Assembly: GCA_964564785.1 (NCBI GenBank) | Contig: CAZMCT010000021.1 | Location: forward strand, 1 to 38,210 | From: CAZMCT01 sp964564785 | GTDB lineage: Bacteria > Planctomycetota > Phycisphaerae > UBA1845 > Fen-1342 | DNA length: 38,210 nucleotides | Direction: 5' to 3' | Part shown: piece after piece, positions 26,401 to 34,289 of the stretch | Layout of the letters: every line of letters starts with the position of its first letter | How positions within the stretch are numbered: the first letter of the stretch is position 1 | Position numbers and translations under genes: made by a program | Notes under the pieces: generated by a model | The model's input: only the letters and a program-made list of their open reading frames with translations | What the model was told of the DNA's origin: nothing | Databases searched by the model: none

Positions 26401-29102
26401 CGGATCTTGAACAGCGTCTTGCCGCTCACCAGCGACGCGCACGCACCGGCCAGGCTGCCGTCGGCCTTCTGGAGCCGGTCGCTGATCTTGAAGCGGCAGA
26501 TTTCCGTGCCGGTCGCGCTGGTGTTGTCGACATCGATCCGGAAGCGGACCCGAGCGCCCGCGGCAACGTCGAGGTCGTCGACGTAGGTCAGGTTGTTCGG
26601 GTCGTACGGCGCGTTCGGGTCCGGTACGCACGCGACCTGCTTGGTGACCGAGTGCTCGCAGCACTTCGAGCTCACGCAGGCGTCGTCGTGCAGCGTGATC
26701 TGCGGGGCGCTGTCGCACAGCCCGCTAGCCACGGCCGTCGCGGCCATGCTGGCGCAGTTGCAGTAGCAGTCCGGATCGGCCGCGCAGTTGTTGGGCGGCG
26801 TGCACGGCCAGGTGGCGTCGTCGCTGGCGAGGAACGCGTCGAGCTCGGCCTGCGAGCTGAAGCGGACCATGCAGTACCACGTGGCGGTGCCGCCGGCCGG
26901 CACGACCTTGGTCACGCCCGGCGGGCAGACCTCGCAGGTGCCGACGAACTCGGCCCCGGCCGCCAGGACGTCGGCGCAGAGCTCGGCGTCGGTGACGGTC
27001 ACCGACTCGCTGATGTCGCCGTTGTTGACGACCGTGAAGCGGTAGCGGATGCAGCGCTCGGTCACACCCGGGACGAAGGGCGGGATGACGGCCGACTCGC
27101 CGTAGGGGCTGCACGAGTTCGGGTCGGTGCAGCTCGTGCAGTACGCGACCTCTTTGTCGAAGGTGAGCCCGCGGCAGATGATGTCGGCCGTGACGACGTT
27201 GTCATCGAAGCCCTGAGCCGTCTCGCGCGGGGTGTCGACCACGGCGTCCTCGTCGACGACGTCGTTGGCGTCGATGTTCGGGTCGATTACCGGGCAGGGG
27301 TCGCCGTTTGTAATGTCGGGATCGCCGACGGCCGTGATCGCGTTGACGACGTCCACGTTGCAGTTGCTGCCCGCGCGGGCCACGAACGTCACGACGACCT
27401 TGTCGCCCAGGATGGGCGCGTCGGGATTCGTGCAGACGTCGATGGGCAGCAGTCGCCCGAGGCAGATGTCGTTCGGATCGTCGGGGTCGGGATTGTTGAT
27501 GCTGCGGAGGAAGCCGCGCTGCAATCCGGGCGCAGGTTGGTCGAAGAACGTCGGATTGAACGGAGGGGTCTTCCCTGCCGCATTCGCCAGCGTGATCTCA
27601 CCGTTCTGTGCGGGGTCGCTTGGCCGCGTCAGATAGACGTGCATCAGGCTGACATCGTTCGGGTCGATGTTCGCGCCGGTGAGAACATCGCGGAGCTGCA
27701 CGGCGAGTTCCTGGTTGCCGGTGTTTTCGACCGTGATCCGGAATTGGAGCTTCGAGCCCGGCAGAGCGTCGACGCTCGTTTGCCACGGCTGGCCCTGGTT
27801 GGGATCGTTCGGGTCGTTCGGGTCGTAGCAGCGGATCTCTTTCGTGACCTCGATTTCCGGCAACTGCACGCGCCACGCCGTCGTGACGAAGTCCTCCTGC
27901 GATCCGTCGCCGTTATTGTCGCTGAACGTCTGAAGCGCGCCGTTCGCGAACCGGAACCGATCGATCGCGAAGCCGTTGTCGCACTCCGGGCAGTTCGCCG
28001 GCGTCGTCACGAGCGTGTCGATGTGTCGGACGATGAACTCGACATCCGTGCGTAGGTTGTTCGCCTGGGCGATGGACTTGATCTGGGCCAGCGTCTCGCC
28101 AGCGAACGGGTACGTCTCGAAAAATGCGGCCACATGCGCCGGATTTCCGAGATTGTAGAGCGGCGGGAGGCTTATCGCGCGCGTCAGATCCAGGTTCACC
28201 GTCGTTGAATTCGTGCTGACCTGGAGCGCCATGGTGCCGATAAGGCCCGCGAAATCGAGTGCCCCGCTCGCCTCGATTTCGGCCAGCGTGGGCTGGCAAC
28301 GGTAGGGCTGAAAGTAGTACTGCTCGAAGGTGCGGTCGACGTTCGGGTTTTTTGCGTTGCAGCCTGGAGGCCATGGCCAGCGATCCATCGCTTGACCATC
28401 CCCGTCCGAGTCGACGTCAAAAGGAATGCCCAGGAAATCCGGCTCGCAGTTTGCATCGGCGTCACGAACGCCATCATTGCAGATGATGCAGTCGTTCGGA
28501 TCGGGGCATAATGAGCCGCAATCGTTCGGATCGGCGTTTAGAAAGTCAATGTGACGCACATCGAAGGCCGGATCGCCGATATCGCGCGGGTTGCCGTTGA
28601 AAATGTCCAGTGCCACATAGAGCAGGCTGTCGTCCTGGGCGAGCTCGCCCGGGTTTGCCGGGTTCGGATTCGGATGGATGCTGCCGTTGCTGTCCGGCAG
28701 GTAGATGACGATGATCTGCCCCGTGTTTACACCGCTGAGTACGCGCGGGTCGCCCGGATTGGTGGTGTCCACGCAGCCCGTGCAGGCGGGGATGTCGCTG
28801 AATCCTGCATCCCGGAATCCGTCCGGACCGGCAAAGAACTCCGCCGGTCCCTGAATATCGATCGGTGCCAAGCCATCCAGGCGGAACGCCATGAAGCCGC
28901 GCCGACCCAATGATCCTTGAAGATCCGGGATTCCGTCCCCGTCGCAGTCGAGGACCATTCGGACTTCGTCGTTCAGATTCCCGTCCGCTACCACGCTCCC
29001 GAGCGGGGGCAGCGGCGGGCAGTCGGAGTAAGCGACGAACGCCGCCGCGAACACGGCCAGCAAACAGACGGACCCCCGTCTGACAAAGGTACTGCGAGAC
29101 AT
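23409..29102 (-). CDS. Giant secreted DUF11-repeat protein with two C-terminal domains of an unnamed family
   Basis: A 1,897-residue protein from ATG 29100-29102 (GGAGG eight bases upstream) with a signal peptide ending FVAYSD. The N-terminus (about 30-250) has calcium-loop-like runs such as DCDGDGIPDL and DPNDCIICNDGVRDADANC. The middle (about 400-1480) is a series of DUF11/conserved-repeat-type beta domains marked by NTGNQEL, VNNGDISESVTVTDAELC, VQNTGQTALNVTVTDQDFLD, CNTGQSRIPRIKILD and HNDGEVPLTNVVACD, rich in cysteine and in DPNDPN strings. The C-terminus has domain B (VRFDLWNENEVG, about 1510-1640) then domain A (FTQKGSLLVYPLIELKWDAA to the end). The 35840-36967 protein has these in order A then B. 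No wall anchor is recognised. It probably sits on or outside the cell surface. Confidence 0.88.
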   Translation of the reverse strand: MSRSTFVRRGSVCLLAVFAAAFVAYSDCPPLPPLGSVVADGNLNDEVRMVLDCDGDGIPDLQGSLGRRGFMAFRLDGLAPIDIQGPAEFFAGPDGFRDAGFSDIPACTGCVDTTNPGDPRVLSGVNTGQIIVIYLPDSNGSIHPNPNPANPGELAQDDSLLYVALDIFNGNPRDIGDPAFDVRHIDFLNADPNDCGSLCPDPNDCIICNDGVRDADANCEPDFLGIPFDVDSDGDGQAMDRWPWPPGCNAKNPNVDRTFEQYYFQPYRCQPTLAEIEASGALDFAGLIGTMALQVSTNSTTVNLDLTRAISLPPLYNLGNPAHVAAFFETYPFAGETLAQIKSIAQANNLRTDVEFIVRHIDTLVTTPANCPECDNGFAIDRFRFANGALQTFSDNNGDGSQEDFVTTAWRVQLPEIEVTKEIRCYDPNDPNDPNQGQPWQTSVDALPGSKLQFRITVENTGNQELAVQLRDVLTGANIDPNDVSLMHVYLTRPSDPAQNGEITLANAAGKTPPFNPTFFDQPAPGLQRGFLRSINNPDPDDPNDICLGRLLPIDVCTNPDAPILGDKVVVTFVARAGSNCNVDVVNAITAVGDPDITNGDPCPVIDPNIDANDVVDEDAVVDTPRETAQGFDDNVVTADIICRGLTFDKEVAYCTSCTDPNSCSPYGESAVIPPFVPGVTERCIRYRFTVVNNGDISESVTVTDAELCADVLAAGAEFVGTCEVCPPGVTKVVPAGGTATWYCMVRFSSQAELDAFLASDDATWPCTPPNNCAADPDCYCNCASMAATAVASGLCDSAPQITLHDDACVSSKCCEHSVTKQVACVPDPNAPYDPNNLTYVDDLDVAAGARVRFRIDVDNTSATGTEICRFKISDRLQKADGSLAGACASLVSGKTLFKIRELNGTWQNCTVPAGFKITGTGTCNDPNDPNAFVFDPTACLGGQPLQPGEKLRIEFEVQIANDADPTACDLTNKVAVWCAPADENGQCPATPLYCFCTEADATVDILRPNLTCTKGWAVCTWDENADCQYNTPCNPNALTYVNDLNLATLDGGLPIIFPAILCGRVTVQNTGQTALNVTVTDQDFLDAVAATSGVTFEGTCEFGQTKPIPIGGSATWTCCIRIPCREKFLELAGNDGGTNAERLENTATATGVPTGVCPGASVTSECSAQVRPTPDCQIEVTKDVVCVDCATGNPIGTPADSIEAGPGACVKWIVNICNTGQSRIPRIKILDDITPNASFTHCAATLNGTNVTSCVCPLSDGVEKQVTFAACRPGEPWLNPGECLVVEFRSVVNADTANSVRVRAFHEACNRTECGSDDWCDEDTDTASVDVKTPDMRCEKLVSVDYGDDGIIDLGPLPSVTIDCEDLVYPVRVKWTVIVHNDGEVPLTNVVACDPDLWAALQALVAQYPAVTVTCGLDPCESLPDIPVGGSQSATCEFVIPNDPDTDNPILEYFLDQDNPPDDSQYVNTVTVTADAQYGTDICPPGTPPTLPPTECSATLRYTCATCPETKVRFDLWNENEVGISSTERCVTAWMHRLLTLMTEGMPMTPNNFPVEVLGTNRGRAWIRGMQSTVCPNSINVPLLGVFMQAIRMGGQTATIGIPLASRGSAVGQLNMLDLTTPPLYGYDDPVPSILVEQPHEMGTDPQILDESIDVATEDPPPLPLLSNVPVNFTQKGSLLVYPLIELKWDAAGNLIQDTIITLTNDWGSPVSVMAFIVDGEPPGYPDICQMMINNEFDLTENEPCYWSVATGSPKGVSPLTAIGNPPIPDPDSDLNPGGTHLHGWLAIWAVDGDFREVSHNHLHGTATVVNYRDGEAWEYNAWAFQTVDQQAVGGLLAEPYGRLDLDGQEYQKLPAILLLEFFAPGAEVPTSDQLWIEILNGDLVLWFGINNLIVP

Positions 29103-29205
29103 GACGTGCGCCTCCACTTTTCCCGACGTAGCATGCGATCCGGTCGGCCTCTTTCGAAGAAGCGGCAGCCCCTCCTGGGCAGCAGCCCAACACTCCAATG
29201 CACGT

Positions 29206-29237
29206 CTTATAGAAACCGATATCGGTTCCGAAGTCAA
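29206..29237 (-). promoter_or_regulatory. Promoter with 20-base spacer and 14-bp palindrome (candidate MerR-type operator)
   Basis: On the minus strand: TTGACT (29232-29237), a 20-base spacer, TATAAG (29206-29211). Inside the spacer is the perfect palindrome AACCGATATCGGTT (29214-29227). A long spacer with dyad symmetry between the two boxes is the arrangement used by MerR-family activators. It is about 105 bases upstream of the DUF11 protein ATG. No regulator gene is in the window. Confidence 0.6.
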
Positions 29238-29301
29238 GTGTTTTTATCGGGTTTTTGCGCTAAAGCGACCGCACCGCTTCAGGGTCGCCCGTCACTGTCC
29301 C

Positions 29302-29339
29302 AATAAAAAGGCCCGGTCCGCGCTGGTGCGGGCCGGGCC
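29302..29339 (-). terminator. Rho-independent terminator after the LVIVD protein gene
   Basis: On the minus strand GGCCCGGCCCGC pairs with GCGCGGACCGGGCC around a short loop and is followed by TTTTTATTG. It begins 28 bases after the stop codon at 29368. Confidence 0.88.
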
Positions 29340-29367
29340 ACAGTCATCGAGTTTCGGGGTGAGCTTT

Positions 29368-31413
29368 TTAGGGCAGGATGCTCTCGAAACCGGAGGTGCC
29401 GATCGCGATTATCAGGACCTCCGGCGTGGGCCCCTGCGGGCCGTCAGGATCGAACAACGCCCCACCGAGCGGGGTTCCGCCCTGAGGAACGATCGTGTCA
29501 ATCTGGTGCGGGCCTTCGAGAGGGTTTGCGACATCATACTTGACGATCGAATCGTTATCACCGACCCAGAGCCGCTGCGGCGTACCCGCGACCGGGCACT
29601 CAGTGTCGTTAACGATGACGGGCGGACGGAGGGATAGCGGCGCGTCCGCGCTTTCGGGGACGTTGATCCGCCATACGTTGGTGCCACTGACTATTCGGGC
29701 GCCGATCGTCATTGGTTGGCCGACGAAGTCCTCGCACCACGTGCCGAGATCCGGACTCGCGAACAGGGTTGGGTTTTCCGGTTCGCGGACGTCAAAGACG
29801 CGCAACTCCAGACTGCTCCAGTTACCAACTACCAAAGCATCCGTACCTGCCAGGCACAGCCCGTAGGCCGCGCCACCGATGGGATGATCAGGACCCAGCG
29901 TCTGGGGGCTGTCTGGGTCGTGAAAATCGTACGTTCTCAGGACATCAGGACCGCGCAGAGCAACGTAAACGACGTCGTTCAGCGCCGCCACGCCAGCGAC
30001 CGACGATCCACCGAGGTCCGACGCAGAGTAATGCTGGATCAGCCCGAACTGGCCGACCGGCCCAGGTACGTAGACGTCCAGTCCATTCGCATACCGTGCG
30101 ACGAACAATAATCCACCGCTGGCCGCAATTTGAGTGGCGCCGGGAACTGGAGCGGGGGTAACAACTTGCAGGTTCGGCAGGTTGAACGGGTCGGACAGAT
30201 CCGCGAACCCGATTCTGCCCGTAGCCGAAATCGCCCAAATCTGCGTTCCCACGAACGTAAATGATGCCGGGGCGAAGTTGACGCCCGGCCACCCCATGCA
30301 CGACAGTCGCTGCATGCCGCTCACGTTGGCGGGTCGCGAGAGCTCGTCGGATGCGGTGCCATCAGCGTTGTAGACGACCAGGCGAACCGTAAACGGCCCG
30401 GTCGTGTTGAAGGTCTTAAGCTCGATCTCGTTGACGCCGATACAGGCGTTGTTCTTCCACCACTCGAACCAGGCCGCGCCGGTCGAATACGTTCCGTTCA
30501 GGCGCACCTCGAGCCCACGCTCGATCTGGATCACGCCGTCGACCGGCTGGATCACCTCCCAGATCTCCTCGCCGTTCTCATCGACGCCGACAACCTGCTC
30601 GATCTCGAACGCTGCCTGCAACCCCTCCGGCGGCGGCTGCGCGCACGGGTTCGGCGAGCAGTCCGTCCCGTTTCCCTGGTACGTGCCGCCCTCGGCCGCA
30701 CAGGCGGCCGCGGTCAGCACCTCGCACGATCCGTCCGCGAAACAGCAACCACCCGTTGCCGGCGGCGGCGGCGGTGGCGGCGGCTCTTCCGCGACCTCAA
30801 CCCCGATCACGACAACGTCCGGGTTCCACTGGTCCCGGACCTCGAGCGTTACCTCGTAAGTTCCAGGGTTCGCGTACGTGTGCACCGGGTTGGCCGCGTG
30901 GCTCGTCCCGCCGTCGCCGAAGTCCCAGTTGTAGCTGAGTGGGGAACCCTCGTGATCGGACGACGTGTTGCTGAACGAGACCGTCAGCTCGTTGGCCACG
31001 TAGCTGAAACCCGCGACCGGCGGCTGGTTCTGACAAGCCGCCACGAACGGGTTGATGTCGCCGAACGTGACTTGCCCGTCGCCGTTCAGGTCGCCGTTGA
31101 GGAACAGGCACTGGTCGTTCTGCGGATCGTCGTCGTTCTGCAGGTACAGGCGGTAAGTGCCGTCCGACGTCAGGGCGGCCACGAAATAGTTGATATCTTC
31201 CTGGCCGACGTACCCGTCGCAATTCATGTCCGCGAGCTGCTGACCGAACGAGGTCAGGGCGCCGGCGCAGAGCAAGACTCCGGCCGCGGCGAGAAGCTGA
31301 AGCGCATAGGTCCCCCGGGCCAGCTCGAGCGCGCAGTGATCCCTCACCGGCTTCGACGAACAATTCCCCCTGGCTAGTCCGAGACTGAGCTTCTCTCCAC
31401 CTCGCGTTGCCAC
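29368..31413 (-). CDS. Secreted protein with N-terminal dockerin-like, PKD, GACC-type and LVIVD-repeat domains
   Basis: About 681 residues. The start is uncertain: GTG at 31411-31413 lies behind the purine run GGAGGAGGG and GGGAG; a later GTG is possible, and the frame stays open to 31737. A hydrophobic export segment (YALQLLAAAGVLLCAGALTSF) follows the basic N-terminus. Domains in order: dockerin-like calcium loops (MNCDGYVGQEDINYF and GDLNGDGQVTFGDINPF, about 60-130), PKD (YNWDFGDGGTSH ... YEVTLEVRD, about 133-215), an eight-proline linker, a six-Cys module (TGGCCFADGSCEVLTAAAC, about 230-262), then a beta-propeller of LVIVD type (about 380-670). The upstream region is one copy of a duplicated ~400-bp segment. 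Dockerin repeats are usually C-terminal, so their N-terminal place here is unusual. Confidence 0.82.
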   Translation of the reverse strand: MATRGGEKLSLGLARGNCSSKPVRDHCALELARGTYALQLLAAAGVLLCAGALTSFGQQLADMNCDGYVGQEDINYFVAALTSDGTYRLYLQNDDDPQNDQCLFLNGDLNGDGQVTFGDINPFVAACQNQPPVAGFSYVANELTVSFSNTSSDHEGSPLSYNWDFGDGGTSHAANPVHTYANPGTYEVTLEVRDQWNPDVVVIGVEVAEEPPPPPPPPATGGCCFADGSCEVLTAAACAAEGGTYQGNGTDCSPNPCAQPPPEGLQAAFEIEQVVGVDENGEEIWEVIQPVDGVIQIERGLEVRLNGTYSTGAAWFEWWKNNACIGVNEIELKTFNTTGPFTVRLVVYNADGTASDELSRPANVSGMQRLSCMGWPGVNFAPASFTFVGTQIWAISATGRIGFADLSDPFNLPNLQVVTPAPVPGATQIAASGGLLFVARYANGLDVYVPGPVGQFGLIQHYSASDLGGSSVAGVAALNDVVYVALRGPDVLRTYDFHDPDSPQTLGPDHPIGGAAYGLCLAGTDALVVGNWSSLELRVFDVREPENPTLFASPDLGTWCEDFVGQPMTIGARIVSGTNVWRINVPESADAPLSLRPPVIVNDTECPVAGTPQRLWVGDNDSIVKYDVANPLEGPHQIDTIVPQGGTPLGGALFDPDGPQGPTPEVLIIAIGTSGFESILP

Positions 31414-31800
31414 GCTCCCATCCCTCCTCCCGGCCGGCCGCACGTCTGGCTGCCGGGAACGATCCGCATAGAGGTCGCTCCGGGGCGCCGTTGCGTCACT
31501 ACCACCGAACCGGGTGGGTCGAATCCGTACGGTACAAGGCCCTATAAGAACGCTGTGCCCTATCGTACCGATCGGAACCGCGTGAGGCAAGGCATCTTTA
31601 ATCCCTGCCTGCCAAACCCGTCCACCTGTTATGTTACAATAGAAAATTGACCTCGGGAGGGATTTCGTCAAAATGGGCATTTTGGGCCATCCAGCGACAG
31701 CCCCCGCTTCTCGCACTAACCCATCGGACTGCGGCAACCCACGTCTTCACCGACAATCCGGCAATCCGGCCCCATTCTATGCGATCCTTCACGGCTGACC
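31414..31800 (-). repeat. Diverged ~400-bp upstream/leader segment, copy 1
   Basis: The region just upstream of the LVIVD protein gene aligns collinearly with 34290-34670. Shared blocks include CGGGTGGGTCGA-x-TCCGTAC, GAGGTCGCTC, CTCCTCCC and CGACAATCCGGC (+ strand), with nearly identical spacing: the CGGGTGGGTCGA and CGACAATCCGGC blocks are 239 bases apart here and 240 in the other copy. It probably contains the promoter and leader of the gene; no clear promoter boxes were found. Confidence 0.7.
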
Positions 31801-32174
31801 AGCTTCATCTGCCCGCTACCCCGTTGTTGGTAGAGTAACCCGATTCAGAAGAGGGGCCGCCAACGGCCGCCGCTCCGGGACTGAACATGTTTCTCGCTTG
31901 AAACGCGGAACCGCCGGCCGCTGGCTGGCCGCCTGAGCGACCCAGTTGTTTTTCGTATACGGGACAGTTGGTAGGTGCGGCTCGATCCGCACCGCCGGCC
32001 GACCACGGTCTGCCAGTAACCGCTCACGGATGATCGGCGGCCCCCGCTGGGTCGGAGCGGCCGGACCGCGGGGCGCGAAGCCGAGCCGAGGGAACCGCGC
32101 GTCCCGGGGCCTGAGCGCTGTTCAGCAGGGGGCGAGTTCGAGCACCGCGCGGGCCCACGGCCCGATGCAGGAAA
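31801..32174. other. Intergenic region, no gene; one 7-bp hairpin
   Basis: No supported gene in these 374 bases. At 31974-31993 GGTGCGG-CTCGAT-CCGCACC forms a perfect 7-bp hairpin, without a T-run on either side, so it is not a standard terminator. A GAGTTCGAG segment at 32134-32142 looks superficially like a tRNA T-loop but has no matching stems. Confidence 0.5.
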
Positions 32175-32300
32175 CTCCGGCTGAGGTCGACAAGAGTGTC
32201 GAGACTGGCCTGTGAGGCCAAGTGGCACGGCTGGCGTGGCATCCGCCGCCGTGCTCCGAGCGGAGAATGTAGTCCCGACTGTATTCGACCTCAGCCTGAG
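32175..32300 (-). ncRNA. Candidate Y-like structured RNA beside the Ro60 gene
   Basis: On the minus strand the 5' side GGCUGAGGUCGA (32296-32285) pairs perfectly over 12 bp with UCGACCUCAGCC (32190-32179); beyond a one-base mismatch three more pairs (CUC/GAG) close the end. Inside is a 5/7-base internal loop, then GUCGGGAC (32279-32272) with GUCUCGAC (32205-32198), eight pairs including one G-U. That pair would be A-C if the other strand were transcribed, so the minus strand is favoured. The branch region holds GCACGGC/GCCGUGC capped by GGCG/CGCC, and UGGCC/GGCCA with a five-base loop. The ends recall metazoan Y RNAs (GGCUG..GUC.GA at 5', CUUG and AGCC at 3'), from memory. It starts five bases after the Ro60 stop codon. 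Function is inferred from structure and position only. Confidence 0.55.
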
Positions 32301-32305
32301 CACGT

Positions 32306-33874
32306 TCACAGCTCCACGGCCGCGATGGCCGCGACCCAGTGTCCGGCGGCCAAGCCCCCGGCCGCGAAATCGCGGATGACTTCGAAGACCTGGTCCGAAA
32401 ACCCGCCGACGTTGAGGATGTCCTGGCGGTCCGAGGCCTGGGTGGTGGCGTAGGGTTGCAGGTCGATGCAGACCAGGCGGGCATTCCGATTACGGCGCTT
32501 GAAGCGGGCCCACTCGCGGAGCGTCGGGGTCGGGCCGTCGCCCCACGTTCCGCGACCGGCGCTATCCACCCACGATTCCTGGTCCGAGACGTAGATCACG
32601 AGGTCGCCCGCGGCCCGCCGCTGATTGAGCCAGCACAGGGGGGCGCTACAGTTCGTGCCGCCGCTCGGCAGCGACGCGAGCAGGCGCGCGTTGGTCAATA
32701 CGCTGTCGCGCGGGTTGACGCTGGTTCGGATCACGTCGTCCGCGAACGGCAGCACTTCGGCCTCCGGGTTGCGACGGAGCACGCTGGAGGCGATCAGGGC
32801 GGCCACGTCGACACAGCGCACGGCCGAGGTCGCGCCGCGGCGGTGCCCCGTGACCGGCGCGTGCATCGAGCCGGAGACGTCGAGCAGGAGCCACACCTTG
32901 CCGGGGAAGCACGGCACGTTGTCGATGGCGATTTCCAGCGCGTCGTGCAGCGCCATGCGCACGGCGGAGGGCACACGCGCGTCGGCCGCCCGGAACGCGG
33001 CCAGCAACTGATACGGGAAGACGCGGGCCCGCGCGATCGCCGCCCGGTCACGCAGCCGCTCGGACACGACCTGCACGCCTTCGGGCGTGTCGAACACGCC
33101 GTGTCAGGCAAAGGTGTTCAGGTTCATCCGGACGGTCTGCCAGGAAACGCGGCGGGCGATCTCCACCCAGGCCGCGGAGCTCAGCGGCAGGCCGGCGAGC
33201 AGCTCGAACGGCACGTCGGGCGGCGGTCCGCTGCCGGTGGCCTTGAACCGCTCATACTGCTGAACCAGGGCGGGCAGACTGTCGGCCGCCGGTCGTCTTC
33301 CCCGCAGATATCCGTACAGGGCGGCCCGCTGCGGCGTCGCGCGTTTCGGGTGGACCAGGGCGATGATATCTCCCAGCGAGGGTCGGGTGCCGACGGAACT
33401 GCGAAAGAGCGTGTCGTCGGAGCGCACCGCGAGCCAACGGCGCACCAGGCGCCGGGGAAATGAGCCGAACGACTTGCGCCCCGTAACCCCGCTGCGGACG
33501 ATCTGCACGAAGGTCCGCAGCATCCTGGGTGAGTCGATGACGCGTTCGAAGACGCGCTCGAGCCATTTCGGGCCGCGCGCGGCCAGCACCGCACAGAGCA
33601 GGGCCGGCGTGTCTTTCATGCACCCCCGCTCGCGGCAGTACACGGCCGTGCGGGCGACGAACGCCGGATCGACGCGGGCACTCAGGCCCAGCAGCGTCTG
33701 GAGTTGCGCCGTAGCGCTGGCGTAGAACGTCCTGTTCAGGCTGCCCGTCATCGCGTACTGCGCGAGGGCGTGCGGGGGTTCCAGGGCGTACGCCGGCGCG
33801 TACGCTTCGTTGACGGCATCCGTCGCCGGTAGCCGCGGTCCCGCATCAATCGCGAACAGCTACCTGTTGGCCAT
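32306..33874 (-). pseudogene. rsr: Ro60/TROVE-vWA RNA-binding protein with two in-frame stop codons
   Basis: Ro60 proteins are rings that bind misfolded RNA and Y RNA and take part in RNA quality control. The frame runs unbroken for 522 codons from ATG 33872-33874 (GGAG upstream), with two stops: TAG at 33860-33862 (codon 5, within MANR*LF) and TGA at 33104-33106 (within NLNTFA*HGVFDTPEG, where relatives I recall have Arg). The TROVE part is recognisable by YALEPPHALAQYAMTG, FVQIVRSGVTGRKSFG and ATPQRAALYGYLRG. The vWA part has an intact MIDAS: DVSGSM, the Thr in GGTNCSAPL and the Asp in YVSDQESW. There is no frameshift and conserved motifs persist after both stops. It may be a very young pseudogene, an assembly error, or a recoded gene; internal starts (ATG 33751, GTG 33097) could give separate halves. 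Confidence 0.85.
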
Positions 33875-33908
33875 GCTCTAAACTCCAGGCCGCCTCGGGG
33901 CGCGGAGA

Positions 33909-33943
33909 GTGCGCTCCGGCGTCGGCGCCGGTTCCGTGCGCAC
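33909..33943 (-). promoter_or_regulatory. Two-tier hairpin in the Ro60 gene leader
   Basis: On the minus strand GUGCGC (33943-33938) pairs with GCGCAC (33914-33909), and inside it CCGGCG-CCGA-CGCCGG forms a 6-bp stem with a tetraloop. It lies 35 bases upstream of the ATG, in the predicted leader. A smaller GGCGC/GCGCC hairpin lies just upstream of it. It may affect translation or stability. Confidence 0.45.
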
Positions 33944-34126
33944 CTGCGGCGCTGCCTGTTCAGGCGCTCCTACGCGCCTCTCGCTGTCAACCTGCCAACA
34001 TTCACGTGCGGCGCGATCCGCTCCATCGAATCAGCGCGAGATGACGCGCCACCGCACAGCGGGCATGCAGGTATTCCACCCAACAAGGTACCCCACCCAG
34101 TGCTTCAATCTCCCTTTCCGTCGGTT

Positions 34127-34155
34127 AATATAAACCACAATTTCCTGATAGTCAA
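34127..34155 (-). promoter_or_regulatory. Sigma-70-type promoter of the Ro60 gene
   Basis: On the minus strand: TTGACT (34150-34155), 17 bases, TATATT (34127-34132), in an AT-rich pocket. It predicts a start near 34120 and a leader of about 245 bases to the ATG at 33874. Confidence 0.7.
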
Positions 34156-34289
34156 ATAATCTCCCCATTTGAGCCGCGAATTCCAACAAAGAACCCGAAA
34201 CCGCGTGCGGGGGCGCTCCCCCGCGGTGGCCGCTTCCGCTCCGCGACGCCTCTCACAGCCGCCAACGCCATGTGCAGCGCCACCAACCC

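Noticed and set aside
24960..28055. 1031-codon open frame on the plus strand
   Set aside because: Antisense of the DUF11 protein; composition is Arg/Val/Asp-biased and no start signal is present.
32110..32165. tRNA-like T-loop (GAGTTCGAG)
   Set aside because: The flanking bases do not pair as a T-stem and no acceptor, D or anticodon stem can be drawn.
31845..32309. 154-codon minus-strand frame over the candidate RNA
   Set aside because: Ser/Arg-rich, no ribosome-binding site, no homology pattern; the strong base-pairing of the region is better explained by an RNA.
33104..33106. Selenocysteine at the TGA of the Ro60 gene
   Set aside because: The family position is Arg as I recall it, not Cys or Sec, no SECIS-like hairpin is evident just after it, and a second stop (TAG) is also present.
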